Part shown: positions 24,378 to 33,481 of the stretch, one piece after another
How the letters are laid out: every line of letters starts with the position of its first letter
How positions within the stretch are numbered: position 1 is the first letter of the stretch
Assembly: GCF_900115265.1 (NCBI RefSeq)
Contig: NZ_FOVU01000006.1
Location: 124,001-188,000, forward strand
Length of the DNA: 64,000 nt
Reading direction: 5' to 3'
Source of the DNA: Bradyrhizobium sp. Ghvi
Lineage (GTDB): Bacteria; Pseudomonadota; Alphaproteobacteria; Rhizobiales; Xanthobacteraceae
Notes under the pieces: generated by a model
What the model was told of the DNA's origin: nothing
The model's database searches: none
Seen by the model: the letters and a program-made list of their open reading frames with translations, nothing else
Position numbers and translations under genes: made by a program

Positions 24378-26699
24378 ATGGACGATACGATTGGCTTCCC
24401 CGACCCCGGCCTCGATTTGTCGGATGGATTCAAGCCGCATACCTCGCATTGGGGCGTGTTTTCGGCGCGCAACGGCGCGGCCGGGCTGGAGGTGAGGGCC
24501 TATGCGGGCGATCCCGATCCGAACGGCATCATCGACAATTTCCCGGGCGCCTTGCGCCATCAGGCACGCGTCGCCCAGCCGGCCATCCGCCGTGGCTGGC
24601 TCGAGCGCGGACCCGGTCCGGATAACAGGCGCGGCCGCGACGAATTCGTCTCCGTCAGCTGGGAGAAGGCGCTCGATCTGCTCGGCGACGAGCTGGCGCG
24701 CATCCGCGACACGCGCGGCCCCGGCGCCGTGTTCGGCGGCTCCTATGGCTGGGCCAGCGCGGGCCGCTTCCATCACGCGCAGAGCCAGGTGCACCGCTTC
24801 CTCAACATCGCGATGGGCGGCTATGTCCGCTCGGTGAATTCCTATTCCTCCGGCGCCTCCTCGGTGCTGCTGCCGCAGATCATGGCGGGCTATGAGGACA
24901 TCACCAAACGCAACGTCACCTGGCAGCAGATCGCTGCTGAGACCGAGATCGTGCTCGCGTTCGGCGGTATGGCGCTGAAGAACTCCATGGTGGCCGGCGG
25001 CTCGATCAGCAAGCATGTCGAGCGCGGCGCGATGGCGGCGGCGCGCCGGCGCGGCTGCGAGTTCATCCTGATGAGCCCGCTCCGCGAAGACCTGCCGGTC
25101 GAAGCCGGCGCGGAATGGATGACTTGCATCCCCGGCACCGATACCGCGCTGATGCTCGGCATGGTCCACACGTTGGTCAGCGAAGGCCTGCACGACCAGG
25201 CCTTCCTCGATCGCTACACCGAGGGTTGGCCGGTGTTCTTGCGCTATCTCACCGGCGAGGGCGACGGCCAGGCCAAGGATGCCGCGTGGGCGGCTGCGAT
25301 CTGCGGTATCGACGCCAATGCGATCCGCAACCTGGCGCGGCGGCTTGTCGGCAAGCGCGCGCTCATCACCGTCTCGCATTCGCTGCAGCGCGCCGAGCAC
25401 GGCGAGCAGCCGGTGTGGATGGGCATGGTGCTCGCGGCGGCGCTCGGCCAGATCGGCCTTCCCGGTGGCGGGTACGCCTATTCGCTGGGCGCGATCGGCT
25501 ATTATGGGCGCCGCGTCAACGACGCGCCGGGGCCGACGCTCGGGCAGGGGCGCAACGGCGTCAGGGATTTCATTCCGGTCGCGCGCATCGCCGACATGCT
25601 GCTCAATCCCGGCAGCACCTATCGCTACAATGGCGAGACCCGTACCTATCCGGACATCCGCCTGGTCTACTGGGCCGGCGGCAATCCCTTCCATCACCAC
25701 CAGGACATCAACCGCCTGCGCAAGGCGTTTTCGCAAGTCGACACGCTCGTGGTGCACGAGCTCGCCTGGACCGCGACCGCGCGCCACGCCGATATCGTGC
25801 TGCCCTCGACCATGACGCTGGAGCGCGACGATATCGGCTATTCCAGCAACGACCCGCTGATGGTCGCGATGCACCGCATCGCCGAGCCGTTCGGGCTTGC
25901 GCGTGACGATTACGAGATCTTTGCCGACCTCGCCGATCGCCTCGGCGCCCGCGAGCCGTTCACCGACGGGCGCACCTCGCGGCAATGGCTGGAGCATCTC
26001 TACGAGCCGACTCGCGCCTCGCTGGCCAAGCGCGGCCTGGAAGCTCCGAGCTTCGAGGAGTTCTGGCGGCGCGGCAGCCTGGTCGTGCCGCAGCAGCCCG
26101 ATGATGGTGGCCGCTTACGCAGCTTCCGCGAGGATCCGGTTGCGCATCCGCTGCCGACGCCGAGCGGACGCATCGAGATTTACTCCGCGAAAATCGCCGG
26201 GCATGGCGATGCGGATTGTCCGGGCCATCCGGTCTGGCTCGAAAAGAGCGATATGCCGAGGCCCGGTGCGCCGTGCTTCCTCGTCGCCAACCAGCCGGTG
26301 ACGAGGCTGCACAGCCAGCTCGACTTCGGCGGACATTCGCTTGGCGCCAAGCACCGCGGCCGCGAGGTCGCGCGGATGAATCCGCGCGATGCGAACGCGC
26401 GTGGCATCGTGGAGGGCGACATCATCCGCCTGTGCAACGAGCGCGGCGCCTGTCTCGCCGCCGTTCACGTCACCGACGACATTGCACCTGGCGTCGTGCA
26501 GCTGCCGACCGGCGCCTGGTACGATCCGATGGATCCTGAAGACGACGCCCCGCTCTGCGTCCACGGCAATCCGAACGTGCTCACGCGGGACATCGGCACC
26601 TCGTCTTTTGCGCAAGGCTGTACCGGCCAGCTCACGACGGTGGAGGTTGAGAAGTTCACCGGCAATCTGCCGCCGATCCGGGCGTTTGATCCGGTGTAG
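24378..26699 (+). CDS. BisC/TorA-type molybdopterin oxidoreductase (cytoplasmic)
   Basis: The 773-residue protein belongs to the DMSO-reductase superfamily, biotin-sulfoxide/TMAO reductase branch. It has FGGSYGWASAGRFHHAQ near residue 120, then SVNSYSSGASSV with the likely Mo-ligand serine, then PGGGYAYS, and an MGD-binding C-terminal domain (LVANQPVTRLHSQLDFG). There is no N-terminal Cys motif for a 4Fe-4S cluster and no signal peptide, as expected for a cytoplasmic BisC-like enzyme. ATG 24378 is used; the open frame to 23697 extends across the intergenic repeat and antisense DNA. It probably reduces an S- or N-oxide. It stands alone, ending 24 bases before the convergent TetR gene. Confidence 0.85.
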   Translation: MDDTIGFPDPGLDLSDGFKPHTSHWGVFSARNGAAGLEVRAYAGDPDPNGIIDNFPGALRHQARVAQPAIRRGWLERGPGPDNRRGRDEFVSVSWEKALDLLGDELARIRDTRGPGAVFGGSYGWASAGRFHHAQSQVHRFLNIAMGGYVRSVNSYSSGASSVLLPQIMAGYEDITKRNVTWQQIAAETEIVLAFGGMALKNSMVAGGSISKHVERGAMAAARRRGCEFILMSPLREDLPVEAGAEWMTCIPGTDTALMLGMVHTLVSEGLHDQAFLDRYTEGWPVFLRYLTGEGDGQAKDAAWAAAICGIDANAIRNLARRLVGKRALITVSHSLQRAEHGEQPVWMGMVLAAALGQIGLPGGGYAYSLGAIGYYGRRVNDAPGPTLGQGRNGVRDFIPVARIADMLLNPGSTYRYNGETRTYPDIRLVYWAGGNPFHHHQDINRLRKAFSQVDTLVVHELAWTATARHADIVLPSTMTLERDDIGYSSNDPLMVAMHRIAEPFGLARDDYEIFADLADRLGAREPFTDGRTSRQWLEHLYEPTRASLAKRGLEAPSFEEFWRRGSLVVPQQPDDGGRLRSFREDPVAHPLPTPSGRIEIYSAKIAGHGDADCPGHPVWLEKSDMPRPGAPCFLVANQPVTRLHSQLDFGGHSLGAKHRGREVARMNPRDANARGIVEGDIIRLCNERGACLAAVHVTDDIAPGVVQLPTGAWYDPMDPEDDAPLCVHGNPNVLTRDIGTSSFAQGCTGQLTTVEVEKFTGNLPPIRAFDPV

Positions 26700-26723
26700 C
26701 GGTCTTACGCGCAGGCCCACGCG

Positions 26724-27299
26724 TCAGCGCTCGCTCGCGATTGTCACCGCCGCCTCCGCCGCATTCTCCAGGATCTCGTCGGACAATTTCTTGTCGTTGA
26801 CCGCGCGCGCCAATTGCAGCGCACCGACCATGGTCGAATAGATCGCGATCGCCTTGCGCCGCCGCTCTTTCGCCGAGCCCTGCCCGATCTGCTCGGCCAT
26901 CAGCCCGATGATGTCAGCGACCTTGCCGGTGAAAGCATCGCGCGTCGCCTTGGGATGTCGCGCGATCTCCGCCACCAGCGCGGCGGTCGGGCAGCCGTTG
27001 CCGGCATGGTCGCGATGCCGCGTCGAAAGGTACTCGCGGATCGTGGTCTCCAGCGCGATGCCGTTCTCGAGGTTGGCCTTGTGCCGCTCCTCGCGCCTTG
27101 TGAGCGCGTCATTCAGCACTTCTCGCACCAGGTCCTCCTTGGAGGCGAAGTGCGTGTAGAAGGCGCCGTTGGTGAGTCCCGCCTCCGACATGATGCCGGC
27201 GAGGCCGACTGCGGCGATCCCACTCTCGCGGAACTGGGCGGAGGCGACATCGAGGATGTGCCGGCGGGTTTCGTCCTTGTGACCTTTGTCGTAGCGCAT
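26724..27299 (-). CDS. TetR-family repressor
   Basis: The 191-residue regulator has an N-terminal TetR helix-turn-helix (AGIMSEAGLTNGAFYTHF, about residues 33-50) and a C-terminal TetR_C ligand-binding region. I start at ATG 27299 (MRYDKGHKDET); a longer form to 27341 is possible. It diverges from the MATE transporter gene across a near-perfect 43-base palindrome, which is the expected operator. It likely represses itself and the transporter until an effector binds. Confidence 0.9.
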   Translation of the reverse strand: MRYDKGHKDETRRHILDVASAQFRESGIAAVGLAGIMSEAGLTNGAFYTHFASKEDLVREVLNDALTRREERHKANLENGIALETTIREYLSTRHRDHAGNGCPTAALVAEIARHPKATRDAFTGKVADIIGLMAEQIGQGSAKERRRKAIAIYSTMVGALQLARAVNDKKLSDEILENAAEAAVTIASER

Positions 27300-27361
27300 G
27301 GTCCTCACTCGCTCCTGACGCCGGCCTCGGGGCACGGCCACGGGATCGTGAGCGATCTGCT

Positions 27362-27404
27362 ATTGCATTACGGTCATAATAGCGCATTATGATCGTAATG
27401 CAAT
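27362..27404. promoter_or_regulatory. 43-bp palindromic operator for the TetR/MATE pair
   Basis: Two 19-base arms (attgcattacggtcataat at 27362-27380 and attatgatcgtaatgcaat at 27386-27404) are reverse complements except for one position and flank the 5-base centre agcgc. The element sits between the divergent start codons, 36 bases before the MATE ATG and 62 bases before the TetR ATG. CATAAT lies near the inner end of each arm, in opposite orientation, and could serve as overlapping -10 elements. Length suits binding of two TetR dimers. Confidence 0.85.
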
Positions 27405-27440
27405 GGGCTGCAGCCCGGAAAAGACAACAGGACCGCAGGA

Positions 27441-28883
27441 ATGTCAGTCGAGGACGCTATCGCCCCGCCCGTCTCCACAATGGACACGCCTGCGCCCGGC
27501 GCGATCGCGCCCCGTCCCGTCGCAACGTCCGCCGACCAGCGCCGCGCTGCGTTGCTGACCGCCCCGATCCTGCCGACGTTGTTCAAGCTTGCGGCGCCGA
27601 CCGTGACCGTCCTGGTGGCGCAGACCGCGGTGAATATCGCCGAAGCCTACTATGTCGGCCTCCTCGGCACCGATGCGCTGGCCGGTGCGGCGCTGGTGTT
27701 CCCGATCTTCATGCTGATGACGATGATGTCGAACGGCGGGTTCGGCTCCGGCGTCGCCTCGTCGGTGGCGCGCGCGGTCGGCGCTGGCCGCCGGGGCGAT
27801 GCCGATGCGGCGCTGTTCCATGCGATCGTGCTTGCGATCATCGCGGGTGCGGTGTTCACGCTGGGCATCCGGCTCGGCGGCCCGGCACTGTTTCGCATGC
27901 TCGGCGGCCGCGACGGTGCGCTCGATGCCGCCATCACCTATTCCGATAATCTCTTCGCCGGCGCGATTCCGGCCTGGATCGTCAATCTCCAGGCGGCCGC
28001 GCTGCGCGGCTCCGGCAATGTCAAGGTCCCGGCGCTGGTCACGCTGGTCGGCGCGGTCGTGACGATTCCGGTCTCGCCGCTGCTGATCTTCGGCTTCGGA
28101 CCCATCCCGAGCCTCGGCATCGCCGGTGCCGGTCTCGCTTTCGGCCTCTATTACGGCGCGGCGATGCTGTTTCTGTTGCGCTACATGTCCTCCGGGGCGT
28201 CGGGCTTGCGGCTGCACATCGTGCCGCTCCGTGCAAAGATCTTCGGCGATATGCTGAAGGTCGGCATCCCCACCGCTTTCAACGCCGTGTTGACCAACCT
28301 CACCGTCATCCTCGTCACCGGCGCGGTCGGCCTGTTCGGCACCTCGGCGCTCGCCGGCTACGGTATCGCCTCGCGGCTCGACTACATCATGATCCCGCTG
28401 CTGTTCGGTATCAGCACGGCGACTCTGACCATGGTCGGCGTCAACATGGGCGCCGGCCAGACTGCGCGGGCGCAAAGGATCGGCTGGGTCAGCGGCGCTG
28501 CCGGCCTGATCATGACCGGCTCCATCGGTCTGCTGGTCGCGATCTTTCCGACAGCCTGGCTTCATCTATTCAGCCACGACGCTGATGTCGTGAGCGAGGG
28601 CATGACCTACTTGCGCATCGTCGCGCCGGCCTATGCGGCGCTGGGTTTTGGTTTCGTCACCTCGTTCGCAGCGCAGGGCACGGGCCGGGCGATGGGCCCG
28701 CTGATGTCCGCGGTCGCACGCATCCTGATCGCCGCCGGCGGTGGCTGGATTGCGGTGACGTATTTCGGTGCGGGCATGGCCGGGCTTGCCGCCATGGTCA
28801 CCGCGGCGATTGCCGCCTATGCCGTGATCTGCGTGCTGATCATGCTGTCCCCGTCGACCTGGCGCGCCGAGCCGCGGGCCTAG
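27441..28883 (+). CDS. MATE-family efflux transporter
   Basis: The 480-residue membrane protein has about twelve hydrophobic segments and the two-fold MATE layout, with NIAEAYYVGLLGTDALAGA near residue 70 and RLDYIMIPLLFGIS in the second half. Such proteins export cationic drugs or metabolites using proton or sodium gradients. The first 45 residues are a polar, Pro/Ala-rich extension before the first helix. It is the only gene on this strand controlled by the palindromic operator, so its physiological trigger is whatever the TetR protein senses. Confidence 0.92.
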   Translation: MSVEDAIAPPVSTMDTPAPGAIAPRPVATSADQRRAALLTAPILPTLFKLAAPTVTVLVAQTAVNIAEAYYVGLLGTDALAGAALVFPIFMLMTMMSNGGFGSGVASSVARAVGAGRRGDADAALFHAIVLAIIAGAVFTLGIRLGGPALFRMLGGRDGALDAAITYSDNLFAGAIPAWIVNLQAAALRGSGNVKVPALVTLVGAVVTIPVSPLLIFGFGPIPSLGIAGAGLAFGLYYGAAMLFLLRYMSSGASGLRLHIVPLRAKIFGDMLKVGIPTAFNAVLTNLTVILVTGAVGLFGTSALAGYGIASRLDYIMIPLLFGISTATLTMVGVNMGAGQTARAQRIGWVSGAAGLIMTGSIGLLVAIFPTAWLHLFSHDADVVSEGMTYLRIVAPAYAALGFGFVTSFAAQGTGRAMGPLMSAVARILIAAGGGWIAVTYFGAGMAGLAAMVTAAIAAYAVICVLIMLSPSTWRAEPRA

Positions 28884-29059
28884 GTAGGGCTTGCGCGCGG
28901 CTGGCCTCGGCGCCAATCTGCATTCGTTTCCCGTTTGATGGCGAATGGAGAAGCGTTGCCCGCAGCAGGCGGTCAATATGGATTTTCATTTCATTGATTT
29001 CGCCCGGCGGAGAAGCGAATACGGTTCGTGTTGCTATTGCCGTGTTATGGAGACCATCG

Positions 29060-29842
29060 ATGTCGTTTCGTCCCGCCTTGATCCTCGCAACCGTGCTCGC
29101 CGCATGGTCGGCAGCAAGCTCCGCCGAGACCATCAAGATCGGCGTGACGCCAGGCCCGCACGCCCAGATCTTCGAGGCGGTGAAGCCGGTCGCGGCCAAG
29201 CAGGGCCTCGACATCCAGCTCATCGAGTTCTCCGATTATGTGGTGCCGAACGCTGCGCTCGACGCCGGCGATATCCAGGCCAATTCGTTCCAGAACCAGC
29301 CTTACCTCGACAACCAGAAGGCTGACCGCGGCTACAAGATCGAGTCGGTCGGCCTTACCGTGAACTTCCCGATCGGCGTCTATTCGAAGAAGCACAAGAG
29401 CTGGGCCGACATTCCCGACGGCGGCAAGGTCTCTATCCCCAACGATCCCACCAATGGCGGTCGCGTGCTGCTGCTCTTGCGCGACAAGGGCGTGATCAAG
29501 CTGAAGGACGGGGTCGGCTTCAAGCCGACCGTGCTCGATGTCACAGAGAACCCCAAGAAGCTGAAATTCGTCGAGGTCGATGCGGCGCAGGCGCCGCGCG
29601 CGCTCGATGACGTCGACGCCGCCGCGATCAACACCAATTATGCAACCCAGGCGGGACTCGATCCGGTCAAGGATCCGATCCTGCGCGAGGACCCCAAGGG
29701 TCCGTATGTCAACCTGATCGCGGTGCGCAGCGCCGATAAGGACAAGCCCTGGGTCAAGATCCTGGTCGATAGCTATCACACGCCCGAGGTGAAGGAGTTC
29801 ATCCTCACCAAGTTCAAGGGCGCGGTGTTGCCGAGCTGGTAG
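29060..29842 (+). CDS. MetQ/NlpA-family substrate-binding protein without lipobox
   Basis: The 260-residue protein has the NlpA/MetQ fold (IKIGVTPGPHAQIFEAVKPV after the signal, then QANSFQNQPYL and VSIPNDPTNGGRVLLLL). Classical MetQ is a lipoprotein, but the leader here ends AASSAETIKIG with no lipobox cysteine, so this one should be soluble in the periplasm. ATG 29060 follows GGAG; a longer start at 28994 is unlikely. No metN or metI gene is near. It precedes a flavin monooxygenase and two AhpD-like genes on the same strand, so it may bind the monooxygenase substrate rather than methionine (inference). Confidence 0.88.
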   Translation: MSFRPALILATVLAAWSAASSAETIKIGVTPGPHAQIFEAVKPVAAKQGLDIQLIEFSDYVVPNAALDAGDIQANSFQNQPYLDNQKADRGYKIESVGLTVNFPIGVYSKKHKSWADIPDGGKVSIPNDPTNGGRVLLLLRDKGVIKLKDGVGFKPTVLDVTENPKKLKFVEVDAAQAPRALDDVDAAAINTNYATQAGLDPVKDPILREDPKGPYVNLIAVRSADKDKPWVKILVDSYHTPEVKEFILTKFKGAVLPSW

Positions 29843-29973
29843 GCAGCCTGCCTAGCCGAAGCTCAGCGCGGGGGCGCGATCCCGGCGGGCAGCCTTGCGC
29901 ATTGCCCGCTTGTCTCGGGCCTCGTCTGCCGACATCATTGGGCTCGTGGCCATCCTCGCTCCACAGGGGTCGT

Positions 29974-31008
29974 ATGAAACGCTTTGCCAATCTGAAACGA
30001 CTGGGATTCTTCACACGTCTGCTGGACGAGGCGCCGCCGGCAGAGCGCTATCGCTTTGCGGCCGAGCAGATCGTATGCGCCGAGAAGGCGGGGCTCGATT
30101 CCGCGTGGATCGCGCAGCACCATTTTCACGAGCGCGAGGGCGGCTTGCCGTCGCCCTTCACCTTCCTCGGCTACGTCGCCGCTCAGACCTCTCGGATTCG
30201 CCTGGGCACCGGGATCGTCACCCTGCCGCTGGAGAGCGCGGTGCGGGTGGCGGAGGACGCCGCGGTACTCGACCTGCTCTGTGGCGGCCGGTTCGAGCTC
30301 GGCGTCGGCACCGGCGGCAATCCGTCCGCCTTTGCCGCCTTCGGCCTCGATGGTGCCCAACGTAACGAGATATTTGCCCGCAATCTCGACGTGGTGCGCA
30401 AGGCGCTGACAGGCAAGCCGCTCGAGGGTGGCGACACGCTCTATCCGCAGCGGCCGCAGCTCGACAAGCGCATCTGGCAGGCGACGTTCTCGGTGGCGGG
30501 CGGCGCCCGCGCCGGCAAGGCCGGCGATGGCCTCTTGCTCTCGCGCACCCAGCCGCGGGCCAAGGAGGCGCCAAGCGCCACGCTCGCCGAGATCCAGAAC
30601 CCGATCATCGATGCCTATCTCGCAGCGCTGCCATCAGGCGCTGAACCACGGATCATGGCATCGCGCAGCGTATTCGTCGCCGATGATCATCGTGAGGCGC
30701 TGCGGTTGGCCGATATCGGCCTGCGTCGCGCGCTGCCACAGTTCATGAAGGGTGGTCATCTTCCCCCCGGCGAAACGCTGCAGGAGATGATCACGGCATT
30801 CGACACCCATGTCGGCGGCGCTGACGAGGTGATCGCCTCGCTGCGCACGGATAAGACGCTGGAGCGGGTGACTGATCTCGTCTTCCAGGTCCATTCGGTC
30901 GATGCGCCGCACCCCTACGTCCTGCGCTCGATCGAGCTGGTGGCTGACAAGGTTGCGCCGGCGCTGGGCTGGATCCGGACGGCGCCCGATGTGGCGTTGG
31001 CAGGCTAG
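29974..31008 (+). CDS. LLM-class FMN-dependent monooxygenase
   Basis: The 344-residue protein is a bacterial-luciferase-like TIM barrel: WIAQHHFHEREGGLPSPF near residue 45, LGTGIVTLPLE, then FELGVGTGGNPSAF. These enzymes use FMNH2 and oxygen to attack organosulfur, amine or other substrates. It resembles the luciferase-like proteins that occur with CMD/alkylhydroperoxidase pairs (families I recall as KPN_01858, Avi_7170 and Avi_7169). ATG 29974 with upstream AGGGG is used rather than 29902. The next gene starts 35 bases downstream. No flavin reductase is encoded nearby. Confidence 0.87.
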   Translation: MKRFANLKRLGFFTRLLDEAPPAERYRFAAEQIVCAEKAGLDSAWIAQHHFHEREGGLPSPFTFLGYVAAQTSRIRLGTGIVTLPLESAVRVAEDAAVLDLLCGGRFELGVGTGGNPSAFAAFGLDGAQRNEIFARNLDVVRKALTGKPLEGGDTLYPQRPQLDKRIWQATFSVAGGARAGKAGDGLLLSRTQPRAKEAPSATLAEIQNPIIDAYLAALPSGAEPRIMASRSVFVADDHREALRLADIGLRRALPQFMKGGHLPPGETLQEMITAFDTHVGGADEVIASLRTDKTLERVTDLVFQVHSVDAPHPYVLRSIELVADKVAPALGWIRTAPDVALAG

Positions 31009-31043
31009 TCGACATGAATATGACTGACGTTGCGCGAGGCTGA

Positions 31044-31646
31044 ATGATGGCACCGACTGATATCATCGACACGCTCGCCGGAATCGAACCGGGATCGGCG
31101 CTGGACGCCATTCGCGCCAAGCGCCTGCAGGCGCGCGAGAATGCGCAGAAGAGCTATCTGTCCTTGTTCGAGCCGATCGAGGCCGGCGAATTCTCGCTGC
31201 TCGAACGTGCGGCGGTCGCGGCGTTCGTGACCGGACTGCATGGCGAGTCCCCCGTTGCGACGTTCTATCGCGACAAGCTCGCGGCGACCGCAGGCGGCGC
31301 GACTCTGCTTGAAGCCATCGATGCCGAGATCGCGCGTGGCAAGACTTCCGGTCCGTATGGCTCGTTTCCGGCGGGGCCGCTGTCGATCGAGAATACGGCA
31401 GGCCTGATCTACCGCGTGAGCGTGGCAAGCAAGTCCGTGCTCGGCGTCAGGCTCGTCGCGGCGCTCGAGCATGCGCACCTCCTGGTGTTCCGGCCGCGCG
31501 ATGCGGCATCCAGCGATATGAAGGCGCTGCTTGCCGCCGGTTGGTCGACCACCGGCATCGTCACGTTCTCACAGCTCGTCGCATTCCTGTCGTTCCAGGT
31601 GCGCGTCGTCAGCGGCCTGCGCACGCTCGCCGCCGCGAACGCATAA
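31044..31646 (+). CDS. CMD-domain protein (AhpD-like fold, Avi_7170-like)
   Basis: The 200-residue protein starts with two consecutive ATGs behind GCGAGG. It has the helical carboxymuconolactone-decarboxylase/AhpD-like layout (FSLLERAAVAAFVTGLHG) but no CxxC, so it lacks the redox pair of true AhpD. It ends 14 bases before a second AhpD-like gene that does have CxxC. The two usually travel together next to a luciferase-like monooxygenase; I recall the pair as CMD domain protein and alkylhydroperoxidase domain protein. A role in handling a peroxide or reactive product of the monooxygenase is plausible but unproven. Confidence 0.8.
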   Translation: MMAPTDIIDTLAGIEPGSALDAIRAKRLQARENAQKSYLSLFEPIEAGEFSLLERAAVAAFVTGLHGESPVATFYRDKLAATAGGATLLEAIDAEIARGKTSGPYGSFPAGPLSIENTAGLIYRVSVASKSVLGVRLVAALEHAHLLVFRPRDAASSDMKALLAAGWSTTGIVTFSQLVAFLSFQVRVVSGLRTLAAANA

Positions 31647-31660
31647 GAGGAGGCTGCCAC

Positions 31661-32239
31661 ATGAGCGCCACCGTCAATCCGCCCGTCGTTTTCACCCAGG
31701 ACGAGCTCGGCTGGGTCTCCTGGATCGAGCCGCTGTCCGAAGCCGAGCTCACCGAGAGGCATTTCGCGGGCCTGGTCGATCGTGCCCGCGCCAAGTCGGA
31801 ATATTTCCGCCTGCTGGTGCGCGATCCCGAGGTGCTGGAAGCCCGCACCAAGACCGACAAGGACATCTTCTACAACGTCGCCGACGGCCTGCCGCGCGCC
31901 GAGCGCGAGCTGGCGGCGGCTGCGACGTCGCGCTACAACGGCTGCATCTATTGCGCCTCGGTGCATGCGCGCTTCGCCAGCACCTATTCCAAGCGCCGCG
32001 ACGACGTGCAGAAGCTGCTCGACGAGGGCGTCAACGCCGACCTCGGTGAACGCTGGAACGCGGTGGTCAAAGCCTCGGTGGCGCTGGCTTCGACGCCGAT
32101 CGCGTTCGGCCCTGACAACATCAAGGAGCTGCGCCGGGCGGGCCTCGACGATGCCGAGATCGTCGACGTCATCAACGGCGCCTCGTTCTTCAACTGGGCC
32201 AACCGGCTGATGCTGTCGCTTGGTGAGCCCTCGAAGTAA
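31661..32239 (+). CDS. AhpD-like alkylhydroperoxidase-domain protein (Avi_7169-like)
   Basis: The 192-residue protein carries the AhpD redox motif CIYCASVH (CxxC followed by His), the hallmark of CMD/alkylhydroperoxidase proteins that cycle a disulfide. AGAGGAGG precedes the ATG. It is the redox-active member of the pair whose other gene, just upstream, lacks the cysteines. Likely a thiol-based peroxidase or reductase of a monooxygenase product. A branched-chain-type ABC importer begins 33 bases downstream in the same direction. Confidence 0.87.
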   Translation: MSATVNPPVVFTQDELGWVSWIEPLSEAELTERHFAGLVDRARAKSEYFRLLVRDPEVLEARTKTDKDIFYNVADGLPRAERELAAAATSRYNGCIYCASVHARFASTYSKRRDDVQKLLDEGVNADLGERWNAVVKASVALASTPIAFGPDNIKELRRAGLDDAEIVDVINGASFFNWANRLMLSLGEPSK

Positions 32240-32272
32240 TCCGTTTCAACACCTGAGTGGATGGAGCCTCAC

Positions 32273-33427
32273 ATGAGCAACATCAATCGCCGAGTCCTGA
32301 TCAAGAGCTCAATCGCCGCTGCAATTGCGGGAACGTCACTTTCGCGCGCCGCCTTCGCCGACGCCGATCCGATCCTGCTCGGCGTCAGCGGTCCGCTGAC
32401 GGGACCGAACGCGCAATATGGCACGCAATGGAAGCAGGGTTTCGATCTCGCGCTCGATGAGATCATGGCCGCCGGCGGCATCAACGGCCGCAAGCTCGCC
32501 TATACTTTTGAGGACAGCCAGAGCGACCCGCGCCAGTCGGTGGCGATCGCGCAGAAGTTCGTATCCGATCCGCGCATCGTGCTGGAGCTCGGCGATTTCT
32601 CCAGCCCCGCCTCGATGGCGGCTTCGCCGATCTACCAGCGCGGCGGGCTCGTGCAGTTCGGCTTCACCAATTCGCACCCCGATTTCACCAAGGGCGGCGA
32701 CTACATGTGGAGCACCTCGGTCAGCCAGGCCGACGAGCAGCCGCTGCTGGCGCGATATGCGGTGAAGCGCCTTGGTCTGAAGAGGCTTGCGGTACTGCAT
32801 CTCAACACCGATTGGGGCCGCACCAGCCGCGACTACTTCAACAACGCGGCCAAGGAGTATGGTGCGGAGATCGTCGTCACCGAAGGCTATATCGCCGAGG
32901 AGCGCGACTTCCGCTCCACGCTGGTGCGCGTGCGCGACGCCAATCCTGACGGGCTGGTGCTGATCTCCTATTATTCCGACGGCGCGCTGATCGCGCGCCA
33001 GGCGCGGCAGGTCGGGCTGAAGCAGGTGATCTGCGCCGCGAGCTCGGTCTATTCGCCGAAATTTCTCGAGCTCGGCGGCGATGCCGTCGAGGACGTCCAT
33101 GTCGGCACGCGCTACTTCCCGGAGGACCCGCGGCCCGAGGTGCAGAACTTCATCGCCGGTTTCAAGAAGAAGTACAATGGGCAGGAGCCCGACGCCTTCA
33201 ACGCCTACGCCTATGACGCCATGAACATGGCTGCGGCCGTGATCAGGATCGGCGGTACCGATCGCAAGGCGATCCGCGATGCCTTCGCCAAGGTCAAGGA
33301 CGTCCCGAGCGTGATCTTCGGCCGCGCGACGTTCAACGTCGCGACCCGTCGCATCAACGGCGCGATGAATGCCGAGCTCGTCGTGCGCAAGGGCCAGTTC
33401 ACGCTTTGGGACGGCAAGCCCACCTGA
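32273..33427 (+). CDS. ABC substrate-binding protein (Leu/Ile/Val type), Tat-like signal
   Basis: The 384-residue protein starts MSNINRRVLIKSS, a twin-arginine signal, with probable cleavage after RAAFA. The mature part is a type I periplasmic-binding protein (LLGVSGPLTGPNAQYG, then VLHLNTDWGRTSRDYF). ATG 32273 is favoured because GGAG precedes it; ATG 32261 is in frame but has no site. It is followed by a terminator-like hairpin and then by the permease and ATPase genes. Being directly downstream of the monooxygenase and AhpD genes, it may import the compound they degrade. Confidence 0.9.
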   Translation: MSNINRRVLIKSSIAAAIAGTSLSRAAFADADPILLGVSGPLTGPNAQYGTQWKQGFDLALDEIMAAGGINGRKLAYTFEDSQSDPRQSVAIAQKFVSDPRIVLELGDFSSPASMAASPIYQRGGLVQFGFTNSHPDFTKGGDYMWSTSVSQADEQPLLARYAVKRLGLKRLAVLHLNTDWGRTSRDYFNNAAKEYGAEIVVTEGYIAEERDFRSTLVRVRDANPDGLVLISYYSDGALIARQARQVGLKQVICAASSVYSPKFLELGGDAVEDVHVGTRYFPEDPRPEVQNFIAGFKKKYNGQEPDAFNAYAYDAMNMAAAVIRIGGTDRKAIRDAFAKVKDVPSVIFGRATFNVATRRINGAMNAELVVRKGQFTLWDGKPT

Positions 33428-33433
33428 TCTCCC

Positions 33434-33459
33434 GGCCGGAGCCCTTCGCTCCGGCCTTT
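33434..33459 (+). terminator. Terminator-like hairpin between binding protein and permease
   Basis: An 8-bp perfect GC-rich stem (ggccggag with ctccggcc) around a 7-base loop is followed by tttctcccttc. It starts seven bases after the binding-protein stop and ends about 22 bases before the permease start. Partial termination or 3'-end protection here would give more binding protein than permease, the usual stoichiometry of ABC importers. Confidence 0.75.
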
Positions 33460-33481
33460 CTCCCTTCATTAGGAACCCTGC

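Noticed and set aside
23937..25997. Upstream extension of the peptide-binding-protein frame to 1282 codons
   Set aside because: The extension runs through the intergenic repeat and antisense to the BisC-like gene. The GGAGG site and the Tat signal place the true start at 23936.
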